A stretch of 64,000 bases of DNA from Aureibaculum sp. 2308TA14-22 (GTDB taxonomy: Bacteria; Bacteroidota; Bacteroidia; Flavobacteriales; Flavobacteriaceae). How positions within the stretch are numbered: position 1 is the first letter of the stretch; the number at the start of each line of letters is the position of its first letter. This document shows, one piece after another, positions 28,327-36,950 of the stretch. The notes beneath the pieces were generated by a model. The model worked only from the letters and a program-made list of their open reading frames with translations, was not told where the DNA came from and did not search any database. The stretch is taken from NCBI RefSeq assembly GCF_040538665.1, contig NZ_JBEWXT010000001.1:2320501-2384500 (forward strand). The letters run 5' to 3'. The translations under genes were made by a program, and so were the position numbers.

Positions 28327-29343
28327 ATGTCATCACATTTAAAATCACACCCTCATCGTCGTTATAACATATTAACCGATGAGTGGGTTTTGGTGTCACC
28401 GCATAGAACCAAAAGACCATGGCAAGGAAAAACAGAAGATTCGAGCAAAAAGAAATTTATTGATTACGATAAAAAATGCTATCTCTGTCCAACTAATAGT
28501 AGAATGGGAGGTGATATTAATCCTGAATACAAAAACACCTATGTTTTTAAAAATGATTTTGGGGCTATTTTGGAAAATACACCACTCTTTGAGTTTAACG
28601 ATGGTTTACTGAAAGCTGAAGGCGAAAAAGGAATTTGTAAAGTGATTTGCTTTTCCGCTAATCATTCGTTAACCATTCCTGATATGGAGCTAAATGATTT
28701 AGTTAAAGTAGTTGAAACTTGGCAGGATGAATTTATTGAACTAGGAAGCTCTTCTGAAATTAATTATGTTCAAATATTTGAAAACAAAGGTGCTATAATG
28801 GGATGTAGCAACCCGCATCCGCACGGCCAAATTTGGGCTCAATATTCTATTCCAACTGAGATTCAAAAAAAGACCAACTCACAAAAGGCGTATTTCCAGA
28901 AAAACGGAAATAGCTTGCTAGCCGATTATATAGCACAAGAATTGAAAGCGGGTGTGCGTATTGTTTCTCAAAATGAAAATTTTGTAACTTTAGTACCCTT
29001 TTGGGCGGTTTGGCCTTATGAGGCAATGATTGTACCCAAAAGGCAACGAACAAACATAATTGGGCTGACCCATAATGAAAAACTGGATTTTGCACAACAG
29101 TTAAAAGCATTGACCCAAAAATACGATGCCCTTTTTGACACCTCCTTTCCATATTCATCCGGGATACATCAAGCACCGACGGATAACAAAAATTATGATG
29201 AATGGCACTGGCACATGAGTTTTTACCCGCCATTGTTGAGATCTGCAACCGTAAAAAAATTTATGGTAGGTTACGAAATGTTTGCTATGCCGCAACGTGA
29301 TATTACAGCTGAAATAGTAGCTAAAAAATTAAAATCATTATAA
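28327..29343 (+). CDS. galT: Galactose-1-phosphate uridylyltransferase
   Basis: 338 residues. Leloir pathway enzyme that moves UMP from UDP-glucose to galactose-1-phosphate. The active-site signature is present as GCSNPHPHGQIWAQ (about 160-172) with the catalytic His-Pro-His. Metal-site residues are seen near the start (KCYLCPTNSRMGG: Cys-x2-Cys). The N-terminal RRYNILTDEWVLVSPHR and late IHQAPTDNKNYDEWHWHMSFYPP are family landmarks. The galK ATG follows one base after the stop codon, so the two form a tight operon dedicated to D-galactose released by the locus enzymes. Confidence 0.96.
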   Translation: MSSHLKSHPHRRYNILTDEWVLVSPHRTKRPWQGKTEDSSKKKFIDYDKKCYLCPTNSRMGGDINPEYKNTYVFKNDFGAILENTPLFEFNDGLLKAEGEKGICKVICFSANHSLTIPDMELNDLVKVVETWQDEFIELGSSSEINYVQIFENKGAIMGCSNPHPHGQIWAQYSIPTEIQKKTNSQKAYFQKNGNSLLADYIAQELKAGVRIVSQNENFVTLVPFWAVWPYEAMIVPKRQRTNIIGLTHNEKLDFAQQLKALTQKYDALFDTSFPYSSGIHQAPTDNKNYDEWHWHMSFYPPLLRSATVKKFMVGYEMFAMPQRDITAEIVAKKLKSL

Positions 29344-29344
29344 G

Positions 29345-30493
29345 ATGAAAGAAAAAGAATCAAGTACAAACAATTGGGATTTAATTATAGATTCTCCAGG
29401 AAGAATCAATATTATCGGAGAACATACCGATTATAATAACGGTTTTGTATTGCCTACGGCAATTGATAAAAAAATTCAATTCAAATTCAATAAAAATGGT
29501 AGTCAAAACACCTGTAACATTCATAGTAATAATTTTGATGTAGGCTTTACTTTCGAACTAGATGCCGTAAGTAAAAGCGATAAACAATGGGAAAACTATA
29601 TTCTAGGTGTTATTTACGAATTAGAACAGTTATCTGATAAGTTAAAAGGATTTGATTGTGTTTTGGATAGCAATATTCCAATAGGTTCAGGTGTTAGTTC
29701 TTCAGCAGCATTAGAATGTGGTTTGGCTTTTGGGTTGAATGAATTATTTAATCTTGGCCTATCCAAACTAACCATTGTTGAGTTATCGCAAAGAGCAGAA
29801 CACAATTATGTAGGTACTAAATGTGGAATTATGGATCAGTTTGCATCTGTAATGAGCAAAAAAGATCATGTAATCCTATTAGATTGTCAATCCTTAGATT
29901 ATCAATATGTCCCAATTAAAATAGAACCTTTTAAAATACTATTACTAAACACAAATGTCTCCCATAATTTGGCTTCTGGAGAATATAATATAAGAAGATC
30001 TCAATGTGAAGAAGGTGTAAAAATTATAAAACAAAAATATCCCAAAGTAAATTCTTTACGTGATATTTCCAATACTATGTTAGATGAGTTTAAAAACGAA
30101 CTTTCTGATGTAATATTCAATAGATGTAAATACGTAGTTGAAGAAAAAGAACGTGTATTAAATGCCGTTGAGGCATTAAAAAATGGTCAACTCGATAAAC
30201 TCGGCGAATATATGTATGAAACCCATGAAGGGTTACAAAACTTGTACGAAGTCAGCTGCCCCGAATTAGATTTTTTGGTTGACTTTTCTAAAAAATATGA
30301 CGAAGTTATTGGTGCTAGAATGATGGGAGGCGGTTTTGGCGGATGTACTATAAACATTATCCATCAAGATGTCGTAGAAAATTTTATTGATCAAGCATCT
30401 AAGGCATACTTTGAAAAATTCAATATTAAACTGACTGCTTTCGAAGCTATGCCAAGTGGTGGAACTAGTGTTAGTTATAAAGTAACTCGTTAG
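29345..30493 (+). CDS. galK: Galactokinase, copy 1
   Basis: 382 residues, GHMP kinase family; phosphorylates D-galactose using ATP. Motif 1 GRINIIGEHTDYNNG (about 19-33) binds galactose, motif 2 PIGSGVSSSAALECG binds the nucleotide, motif 3 GARMMGGGFGGCTI near the C-terminus completes the site. It is coupled to galT (one-base gap). Only 21 bases separate its stop from the stop of the coupling protein gene at 30515, a tight convergent junction between sugar genes and mobilization genes. A second copy of about 90% residue identity lies at 38300. Confidence 0.96.
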   Translation: MKEKESSTNNWDLIIDSPGRINIIGEHTDYNNGFVLPTAIDKKIQFKFNKNGSQNTCNIHSNNFDVGFTFELDAVSKSDKQWENYILGVIYELEQLSDKLKGFDCVLDSNIPIGSGVSSSAALECGLAFGLNELFNLGLSKLTIVELSQRAEHNYVGTKCGIMDQFASVMSKKDHVILLDCQSLDYQYVPIKIEPFKILLLNTNVSHNLASGEYNIRRSQCEEGVKIIKQKYPKVNSLRDISNTMLDEFKNELSDVIFNRCKYVVEEKERVLNAVEALKNGQLDKLGEYMYETHEGLQNLYEVSCPELDFLVDFSKKYDEVIGARMMGGGFGGCTINIIHQDVVENFIDQASKAYFEKFNIKLTAFEAMPSGGTSVSYKVTR

Positions 30494-30514
30494 TTTTTAT
30501 GGGTCTCAAAATTT

Positions 30515-32095
30515 TCATTCAAAAATAGATTTCGCTTCAGCATGAATTTTTAAAAAATTAGAATCTAAGTTAGCTCCGTTAAATTCCTTAAACTCGGGCA
30601 AACTTTTCTTGATTTTTGGAAATTTAAATTGCACCCTTTTATCCTTACCATCCGCAAAAGTGACAAATTCTCCTTGCTTTAGTCGAAAAAAAGCATCTGC
30701 TCTTGTTTTGGCAACTTCCTTCTCCCCTTTTGTAACACGAGTGTCAAAATTGAGGTTGTAACCTTTATTGATACTTCTGGTCTCTTTTTTCACAATCTCA
30801 AAAAAACGTTCATAGTACTTTGCGGTATCTGGGTCATTTGCCTTTCCAAAAAACTGATAGGATAGATTACTTAAAATAGCACGGCTTGGTTTATCTCCAT
30901 ACATCATATCGTTCTGAATTTTATCTTGTAACACATAAAGGGTTACAATATCATAACTTCTTAAGGTTGCCGGAATACGGTGCATATTTAACAACCGAAT
31001 GGTAGAGGCTTCTTCCAACAATACAAATGAAGGATTTTGATACCTTTCGCTCATCTGTTTGGTAATAGTGTGCATTATGGTAGCAATGACTGGGGACAAA
31101 GAAGCTTCTTTTTTGGGATTATTCACAATAGAGATTACCGCTGGATTTTGAGGATTGTTGACATCCAATGGGATATCATCAGCCGAAAGCACCATAAATA
31201 TTTTTTTGGTGCTGATTTTTTTAAAAGCATTAGCCAAGGTACTTTTTACTCCCGCCGTTTGCCTGTCCGAACCTACCCCACTGATAAAAGCATCCGCCAT
31301 AGCTTTGGCCGTTAAATCTGCTTTTAAGAAAGTGATAAGTACCTTGGTTTCTAAATGCTGGTATAAAGCGATTAAATGTGGGATGGTACAGTAGTCCTTA
31401 TAATCTGTTTTGAGCCTCCATATCAAACCACCAATTAAGCCTTCCACGGCATCCTTAAAAAATCGAGAAGTACTGTTATTATCTGATTCCTTTAATTCCA
31501 ACAAATTTTCTAACAAAACCTTTGAAATTTCATAGACACTTTCTTCATCTGGTAAATACCTTGGAGCAATGGGGTTCACTCTGTGGTAAATGGAATCAAA
31601 TGAAACAATATAAAAATCAGTACTGCTTTTCTGAAATATAGGATATGCCATTTCGGTAATTTCAAAATTCTTATAGTCGTGCATGACCCCGCAAAAAGCA
31701 TTTTTGCCAAAGTGTTGTAAAAAATTATAGACCACACTTTCGGTCTTACCACTCCCTGCCGCTCCAATAATAGAGACTCCCCTTCGGATATTGTCTAATA
31801 CAAAACGTGAACCTTTTGTATTGAGTACCACCCTAAATTCTTCATTCTTACTCTTAGTGATGTCATCTTTGGCAAAAAAGACATACAACAAAACATTTAA
31901 GAACAAAAACGGAATAATTATATATAAAAGCATCTTCATAAATGAAGAGAAATCCAGAGCATAATACCCAATCAATGATATACCGATTATACATAGACAC
32001 ATCAGAAAAAAACCGTAACGTACAAATCTTATAATTAGATAAGATATACAGCATAGTGTTAAACCATATAAGATCAAGCTGTAGATTTCTTCCAT
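30515..32095 (-). CDS. VirD4/TraG-type coupling protein
   Basis: 526 residues. Three or four transmembrane helices lie within the first 75 residues, then the ATPase domain with Walker A GAAGSGKTES at 111-120 and FCGVMHDYKNFE shortly after. A Walker B-like SFVLLEEAST and a later FGKANDPDTAKYYERFF fit the TraG/TraD family. It would link the relaxase-DNA complex to a type IV secretion channel. It is the last gene of the leftward mobilization operon, 24 bases after the relaxase gene. Somewhat short compared with full TraG proteins, as is common for mobilizable elements. Confidence 0.85.
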   Translation of the reverse strand: MEEIYSLILYGLTLCCISYLIIRFVRYGFFLMCLCIIGISLIGYYALDFSSFMKMLLYIIIPFLFLNVLLYVFFAKDDITKSKNEEFRVVLNTKGSRFVLDNIRRGVSIIGAAGSGKTESVVYNFLQHFGKNAFCGVMHDYKNFEITEMAYPIFQKSSTDFYIVSFDSIYHRVNPIAPRYLPDEESVYEISKVLLENLLELKESDNNSTSRFFKDAVEGLIGGLIWRLKTDYKDYCTIPHLIALYQHLETKVLITFLKADLTAKAMADAFISGVGSDRQTAGVKSTLANAFKKISTKKIFMVLSADDIPLDVNNPQNPAVISIVNNPKKEASLSPVIATIMHTITKQMSERYQNPSFVLLEEASTIRLLNMHRIPATLRSYDIVTLYVLQDKIQNDMMYGDKPSRAILSNLSYQFFGKANDPDTAKYYERFFEIVKKETRSINKGYNLNFDTRVTKGEKEVAKTRADAFFRLKQGEFVTFADGKDKRVQFKFPKIKKSLPEFKEFNGANLDSNFLKIHAEAKSIFE

Positions 32096-32119
32096 AATTT
32101 ACGTTCTGAAAAATTAGTC

Positions 32120-33139
32120 TTAAATTCCTATTGACCCTGAGTTTATCATCTTTCCAACGCCTTTTTTAAGCTTTATAAATGCTTTAAATGCCAGTTGCAC
32201 TTTGTTGGTAGGTATGTTGGGAATATTAGCTCCTGATTTATAGAGCAATCTAAAAGCCATTTGTTTTTCGTTCGATGGTAAGCCCACAAGTGTGGCAAAA
32301 AACGTTTTGGGATCTTTTATAAACATATTTTTGGCTCTATAACTTTCTATAAAATTCCTATTATAGCCAAAGGTGGTGTCAAATCTTTTCTCCGCGGCTT
32401 TATAAAATTTTTCCCTATGAAATCCTTGTTTTACTTTTTTGCCATTTAAGATAGTTTCTGATTCTTTATATTTTGATCCTGGGGATAGGCTAAACGAATT
32501 GGTGTTGTCCTTTCTACTGACAATAATATGGATATGGCTTTGGTAACCTTCTTTTTGCACTCCTCTCACAATGCGTTTGCCCTGTTGTTGGTGTGGGGCT
32601 TCTTTTTCCAGTTGGGTGATTTTTCTTTCCAATTTTTTGATATTTCCTGTTGATGCCCCTTCTTGAATATCCCTTATTTTAGTTTTGAGCTGGAGTATTT
32701 TCGTAGCATAGGGTTGGTTCTCTTGAATCTTTTTGTCTTGTCCTTTATAAGTACGTTCATGCTCAAGCTTGGCATAGTATTTAATATCGTCCACCGTAAT
32801 TTTTTGATCCCTATAAAAAGCATTCGCATAATCCTTCATGATTTCCCGAACATACTTTCGCAATAGTTCAGGGTTGTTATTTATATGTTTTAATTCTCGT
32901 TGGCTTGGACTGACCACCAAAGAATAAAATTTAGGATCCTTTTTGGAAAGCTTGGCCGTATTGCCATCGGTTTCGGCAATTACTTCTTCAGAACTTATAT
33001 TGTCGTTGTACTGGTCAAAAAAATGTTCCTGAAGCTCTATGCTTTTATCCTGATTTTCCTTTTCCAGATAATTGACAAAATCACGGACACTTCCTTTATA
33101 GTTCATACCGGATTGTTGTTTGGTAATAGCGATATACAT
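32120..33139 (-). CDS. BtgB-like relaxase (MobB/DUF5712 type)
   Basis: 339 residues. Relaxases nick one DNA strand at oriT and stay bound to the 5' end. The protein begins MYIAITKQQSGMNYKGSVRDFVNYLEK, similar to BtgB-type mobilization proteins. The metal-binding HxH is visible at H202-I-H204 (SHIHIIVSRKD), with possible partner His127 (LEHERT); a tyrosine nucleophile in the first part (for example Tyr14 or Tyr24) is likely but not proven. A coiled coil lies at about 145-185. It is preceded by the BtgA-like gene with a three-base gap, which points to a two-protein relaxosome. Confidence 0.8.
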   Translation of the reverse strand: MYIAITKQQSGMNYKGSVRDFVNYLEKENQDKSIELQEHFFDQYNDNISSEEVIAETDGNTAKLSKKDPKFYSLVVSPSQRELKHINNNPELLRKYVREIMKDYANAFYRDQKITVDDIKYYAKLEHERTYKGQDKKIQENQPYATKILQLKTKIRDIQEGASTGNIKKLERKITQLEKEAPHQQQGKRIVRGVQKEGYQSHIHIIVSRKDNTNSFSLSPGSKYKESETILNGKKVKQGFHREKFYKAAEKRFDTTFGYNRNFIESYRAKNMFIKDPKTFFATLVGLPSNEKQMAFRLLYKSGANIPNIPTNKVQLAFKAFIKLKKGVGKMINSGSIGI

Positions 33140-33142
33140 TTT

Positions 33143-33700
33143 CTATAAATTTTTTAACGTTCGTTTCAATTTTATAAGCTCTGCTTCGGTGACTTCCAAT
33201 TTCAAATAGTTCTTGCCAAAATTGCTCTTAACTATTTTGACCTTATCTAGCACATTGGAAAAATCTTGTTTTACCAAATTCATTTTCTCGGTCAATCGTT
33301 CATATCTGATTTTGGGCACGGTGGCTTCTTCAATCCGTGTGTTTTGTAATTGTTTATCCATAGGATTATCTGCAAACTTTTTTTCAATGAGTATAGGTTC
33401 TTCCTTTGTTTGTGATAGGTTTTCTTCAAATAAGGACATGAGCATGGCCGTTGTCGGTTTGGTCTGTTCCTTTTCTATGCTCTTGATTATGGCGATAATC
33501 GCATCGGTCCGTTTTCTGTTTTTTACGATTTCCTCTACCATACTCCGTTCAAATCGATCAGCGGGCATAAAGCCGTGCCACTCAAAAAAATTAATGACGG
33601 TTTCCAAGGTTTCCGAATAGGATTTTGATACCTTTTTGGAAAATCGTTTGAACCTTGACAGGGTTTTTCTTTTTAACCGTACCGCTTTAAAGTCATCCAT
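33143..33700 (-). CDS. BfmA/BtgA-like mobilization accessory protein
   Basis: 185 residues, basic N-terminus MDDFKAVRLKRKTLSRFKRFSKKVSKSYSETLETVINFFEWHG, which looks like a ribbon-helix-helix type DNA-binding segment and is typical of BtgA/BfmA proteins that help the relaxase at oriT. The C-terminal part is a coiled coil (LTEKMNLVKQDFSNVLDKVKIV). It lies directly before the relaxase gene. Two direct repeats just upstream of its start are candidate binding sites, for self-control or for oriT recognition. A long antisense frame over it is a shadow. Confidence 0.78.
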   Translation of the reverse strand: MDDFKAVRLKRKTLSRFKRFSKKVSKSYSETLETVINFFEWHGFMPADRFERSMVEEIVKNRKRTDAIIAIIKSIEKEQTKPTTAMLMSLFEENLSQTKEEPILIEKKFADNPMDKQLQNTRIEEATVPKIRYERLTEKMNLVKQDFSNVLDKVKIVKSNFGKNYLKLEVTEAELIKLKRTLKNL

Positions 33701-33722
33701 TTTTCAATCTGATCCTATGTGC

Positions 33723-33781
33723 ATTGTGACAATTTTTTTCAATGTTTTCAAGGCTTTTCAAAGGAATTGTGACAATTTTTT
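33723..33781. repeat. Direct repeats upstream of btgA-like gene (oriT or operator candidate)
   Basis: ATTGTGACAATTTTTT occurs at 33723 and 33766 (43 bases apart). Each contains the short inverted repeat ATTGT-G-ACAAT. They lie 23-81 bases upstream of the BtgA-like start codon, where oriT and the mob promoter are usually found. Whether they are nicking, binding or control sites cannot be told. Confidence 0.55.
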
Positions 33782-34097
33782 AAATTATTCCGAACCTTAA
33801 TTTATATCAAAACCTCCATTTTATATGGCTTTTCGAAGCAAAATAAAACTGTAGCGTTGCTTTAGCACGCTACCCTCTTGCTTCTCCATTCCGCCCCGAG
33901 TTCTCGGGGCAAAATTTTCAAACAACCGAATATCTTCGGTCGCTTTTTAAAGGTATTTTATTTACTTTAAAAATGAAAACGCGGAATGATTTGAAACAGT
34001 TCGGTTTGATAACAAATTGTAGGAATTAGTGAAAATCTACAAATAAAGACGTCAGGTTTTTCTATTTGAATGTGTTTATTTTTCAAAAAAAACAATA
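33782..34097. other. Non-coding stretch with hairpins in the mobilization module
   Basis: No gene is seen between the repeats and the terminator at 34098. Two perfect short hairpins occur: GTAGCGT / ACGCTAC (33851-33873) and GCCCCGAG / CTCGGGGC with a two-base loop (33893-33910), followed by CCGA / TCGG (about 33927-33940). The high GC of these stems stands out in AT-rich surroundings. Together with the direct repeats this is the best candidate for the transfer origin region; a small RNA is an alternative. Confidence 0.4.
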
Positions 34098-34127
34098 AAA
34101 AAGCCTCTGAATATTCAAAGGCTTTTT
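34098..34127 (-). terminator. Terminator after small gene 34144
   Basis: Perfect nine-base stem AAAAAGCCT / AGGCTTTTT with a 12-base loop, flanked by A and T runs, just beyond the stop of the leftward gene at 34144. It separates this gene from the oriT candidate region. Confidence 0.7.
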
Positions 34128-34143
34128 CTTGGTTCAAATCAAA

Positions 34144-34341
34144 TTAGATGTTAAAAACGTATTGATAAGAATACAGATTTTTAATCGCTTCCTCTTCCAA
34201 TACATCATTATAATTTAAATGATGTTCTTTGGCAAAGGTTTTAAGGTCATTCCCAAATTTACGTTCGATATCTTCCTTAGATTCCAATAGTAAACGTTGT
34301 TGGGTATTATCATCGAGGTTGTTGTAATTCAAGTAAATCAT
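34144..34341 (-). CDS. Small conserved-type element protein
   Basis: 65 residues starting MIYLNYNNLDDNTQQRLLLESKEDIE, acidic and helical, no signal or membrane segment. Its place next to a RadC-like gene (15 bases upstream) and its own terminator argue that it is real. The function is unknown. Confidence 0.6.
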   Translation of the reverse strand: MIYLNYNNLDDNTQQRLLLESKEDIERKFGNDLKTFAKEHHLNYNDVLEEEAIKNLYSYQYVFNI

Positions 34342-34356
34342 AACATAAATTTTGAA

Positions 34357-34851
34357 TTATAACAAATCGTTATCAGCAAAACTAAAGTACTCTCCATTGG
34401 GTGTAATGATAATATGGTCTAAAACTTTAACATCCAATAATTGAGAAGCCTTTTTAATTTTTTGTGTTAACTTTTTATCCGCTTCACTTGGTTTTAAAGT
34501 ACCACTTGGGTGGTTATGTGCCAATATAATCCCAACCGATAATGTTTTAAGCACAATGCCAAACAGAATTCTTATATCTACTAACGTTCCCGTTATTCCG
34601 CCATACGATAGCGGAAATATGCCCTTTATCTTATTGGAATTATTTAATAATAGAATTTTAAATGTCTCGTGCAGACCAATGGTTTTTCTGTCCCAATTTT
34701 TAAAAAGTAGCTGGGCAACTTCATCAGAACTATTTACTGATTTTGATTTTAAAGTTCCTACTTTTTCTCTATAACTTATCTGTATTTCATTAACTTTGTC
34801 TTTACTCATAGCTGAATGTTTATTTTGGAATTCGTGAATCTTCGATTTCAT
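34357..34851 (-). CDS. RadC-like JAB domain protein
   Basis: 164 residues. The JAMM metal motif is intact: Glu62 (LHETFK), H112-N-H114-P-S-G, Ser122 and Asp125 (LAHNHPSGTLKPSEAD). RadC-like proteins are frequent on Bacteroidota mobile elements; a metallo-peptidase or DNA-processing role has been proposed but not settled. No N-terminal helix-hairpin-helix as in full RadC is seen, so this is the short element type. It lies between the SSB terminator and the small gene at 34144. Confidence 0.85.
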   Translation of the reverse strand: MKSKIHEFQNKHSAMSKDKVNEIQISYREKVGTLKSKSVNSSDEVAQLLFKNWDRKTIGLHETFKILLLNNSNKIKGIFPLSYGGITGTLVDIRILFGIVLKTLSVGIILAHNHPSGTLKPSEADKKLTQKIKKASQLLDVKVLDHIIITPNGEYFSFADNDLL

Positions 34852-34878
34852 TGTTTTTCTTTTTTAGGATTAATAATG

Positions 34879-34916
34879 AAAAGAGGGTGCATCTTACCAC
34901 AGTAACACCCTCTTTT
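34879..34916 (-). terminator. Terminator after element ssb
   Basis: Perfect 11-base stem AAAAGAGGGTG / CACCCTCTTTT with a 16-base loop, directly downstream of the SSB stop (34928). T-rich on both sides, so it may act in both directions. Confidence 0.75.
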
Positions 34917-34927
34917 ATTTTTGGTTC

Positions 34928-35269
34928 TTACTTACTGGGCTTTTCGTTTAATAGTAAGATTTCATTGGCTATAATCTCCGTTACGTATCGTTTTTCATCT
35001 TTGGCTTCATAGCTTCTCGTCTTTAGTTTGCCTACGACACCAATTTCTTTACCTTTGTTTACAAACTTTGCGATAATGTCCGCAGTCTTGCCCCATGCTA
35101 TGACCGTATGCCAATTGGTTTCCGTTTGTTTTTCTCCCTTGCTATTTTTGTAGTTCTCATTGGTTGCCAATGATAAGCGGGCAACTTTCTTGCCACTTTC
35201 AAGGTTCGTAATGGTTGGTTCTTGTCCAACATTTCCGATTAACTGTACATGATTTTTAATTGTGCTCAT
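34928..35269 (-). CDS. ssb: Single-stranded DNA-binding protein, element type
   Basis: 113 residues, an OB-fold SSB: MSTIKNHVQLIGNVGQEPTI, KKVARLSLATNENYKNSKGEKQTETNWHTVIAWGKTADIIAKFVNKGKEIGVVGKLKTRSYE. It stops at ILLLNEKPSK, without the acidic DDxPF tail that chromosomal SSBs use to recruit partners. Short tail-less SSBs are common on mobile elements. It would protect single strands during transfer or establishment. The gene has its own terminator and probably its own promoter in 35270-35340. Confidence 0.92.
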   Translation of the reverse strand: MSTIKNHVQLIGNVGQEPTITNLESGKKVARLSLATNENYKNSKGEKQTETNWHTVIAWGKTADIIAKFVNKGKEIGVVGKLKTRSYEAKDEKRYVTEIIANEILLLNEKPSK

Positions 35270-36013
35270 AATAAAAGATTTAAATGATTAATAATTCCCC
35301 TTTTTAATTTAAACCGAAATCAATTTTAAGGGGTGTTTGTATGATTTCTTTCGTGCAGAGCACAATAGATGAAGTGGGTTTTGTCAAGACTTTTAGAAAA
35401 CAAATCAGGTGAGTCTGCGACGTAGTAAAATCCTTGGATTTTCAGGGAAGTAGAAACCTTATTTTTTTCTAAAACTTTGTATAGTCTTTACAAGTTCCAT
35501 AACGGCATTAGCAATTCTTTTAAAGCCATTTGTGACGAGAGCGTTACCGACAGTTAAGCGAATAGAACAAATGGATTTAATTTAGAATTGGTTATGTCAT
35601 GCCTGTTTTTCGCTGTCCCGAAAAACAATAAAGGCTTCATCTATTATAAACCCCTTAAAATTGTGAGCCAAATACTTAATTTTTAGGGACTCTCGACAAA
35701 GACTAAAGAAGGCTTTGTTGAGAATTTCGTTAAGAAAATAATGTGTTTCGCTTTCCGCTGAAAAGCGAACTTCCTTCTGAAGTTTATAAGGTTCGATATT
35801 CAATCCAATAATGAACACAGGAACAAAAAATATATTGAAGATTATAAACTTCAGAAGGATGTTTAAGACTTTTTTTATAGAGAAGCTCTTTGTCCGAAAT
35901 GCTCCCGATAGCAATCGGGAGGAGCGACAATGTGCTGAACGAAATAGTATGGCTGTAGTATAATTAAAACTCCAGTTTTGAAAGGTTCTGGAGAAACCTT
36001 TTGCAATTTTTCT
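35270..36013. other. Long gap with a perfect 18-base inverted repeat
   Basis: 744 bases without a convincing gene. TCCTTCTGAAGTTTATAA at 35772-35789 has its exact reverse complement at 35842-35859, 52 bases apart. A 105-codon frame at 35597-35914 runs straight through both repeat arms, has no recognisable motif and is judged doubtful. The rest holds no other structure I can support. Confidence 0.4.
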
Positions 36014-36850
36014 TTAAACCTTGGCATATATTTCATCAAACAATCTTTTATCCAATTTTTCTTGTTGTGAAAAGGTTTTTTTCAAGGTATTATGAAGCAT
36101 CCAATTGAAAGCATTGTAACCTACCCATAAATTCGGTTTTGAGTAAATCGGAATTAGTTCGTTTTCAATTAGATCAATAACCTCACGTGATTTTTTTGAT
36201 GGGTCTTCGTTCTTATCACTACATTCATATCGGAACAGTTTTGTGCTTTTAAGAATTTCCTTAACGAATGCCTTGGTGTCAATGATTTCAATTTCTTCCA
36301 TTTCTTTAAATTTTCGAGTAACTTGGTAATATTCGTTATTTAAAAATTTATCGAACAATAGATTAAGGCTGGGCATTATCATATTGACACTATTTTTCGT
36401 ATGTCTAATTGAGAAAGCTATTTCTGATTGTGATACATGAAGTCCATTTGTACATACTTCTCTATAAAACCCAAAATGTCCAGAAGTTTTTTCACTTCCA
36501 TCGTAGGAGTTTTTAAAACGTAACATAGGTAAAATCTTATCCTGTGCATTCTTTAACGAGAACTGATTATCATTCTCGATTATAAAATCGGTTATAAATG
36601 ACCTATCGTTTCTATTTATTGTACGTTTATAATATTTTAGATTCGCATCTATCAATAGCTGCTCGGCTTTATTGAAAAAGAGTTCATTTGGAATATGACC
36701 ATACCTCTTTGATACCACATTAACAATCTTGCCATTGGAAATAATGGCATTTTCCATTCCTCTTCTCGGTGTGATTCCCGTAATACTTTGTAAAGATTTT
36801 ATTTCCGATGGAACGAAAATCTCATCTTGTTGTAAATTTTGTAAATACAT
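36014..36850 (-). CDS. DUF932 family phage/plasmid-like protein
   Basis: 278 residues from the ATG at 36850 (MYLQNLQQDEIFVPSEIKSLQSITGITPRRGMENAIISNGKIVNVVSKRYGHIPNELFFNKAEQLL). An upstream TTG at 36874 is less likely because it lies inside an inverted repeat GGTCTGT / ACAGACC (36865-36884) that could be an operator. The pattern (SGHFGFYREVCTNGLHVSQSE and the helical C-terminus ending NWMLHNTLKKTFSQQEKLDKRLFDEIYAKV) fits DUF932 proteins found on mobile elements. The role is unknown. Confidence 0.78.
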   Translation of the reverse strand: MYLQNLQQDEIFVPSEIKSLQSITGITPRRGMENAIISNGKIVNVVSKRYGHIPNELFFNKAEQLLIDANLKYYKRTINRNDRSFITDFIIENDNQFSLKNAQDKILPMLRFKNSYDGSEKTSGHFGFYREVCTNGLHVSQSEIAFSIRHTKNSVNMIMPSLNLLFDKFLNNEYYQVTRKFKEMEEIEIIDTKAFVKEILKSTKLFRYECSDKNEDPSKKSREVIDLIENELIPIYSKPNLWVGYNAFNWMLHNTLKKTFSQQEKLDKRLFDEIYAKV

Positions 36851-36896
36851 ACTATTTGATTTATGGTCTGTCAATTAACAGACCTGATTAAAAAAA

Positions 36897-36924
36897 GAAA
36901 ACCTACTCTTTCGAGCAGGTTTTC
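36897..36924 (-). terminator. Terminator after gene 36951
   Basis: Stem GAAAACCT / AGGTTTTC with an inner CTC / GAG pair and TTTC loop, followed on the minus strand by a T run. It lies between the stop of the leftward gene at 36951 and the DUF932 gene. Confidence 0.65.
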
Positions 36925-36950
36925 ATTGTTCAAGAAATTTTAAAAATTAA

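Noticed and set aside
28847-29248. 133-codon frame on the minus strand
   Set aside because: Antisense to galT; galT motifs are clear.
33213-33620. 135-codon frame on the + strand
   Set aside because: It lies fully antisense to the BtgA-like gene, which has better composition and context.
35597-35914. 105-codon leftward frame between ssb and the DUF932 gene
   Set aside because: It spans both arms of the 18-base inverted repeat, shows no recognisable motif and has odd composition; more likely chance than a gene.
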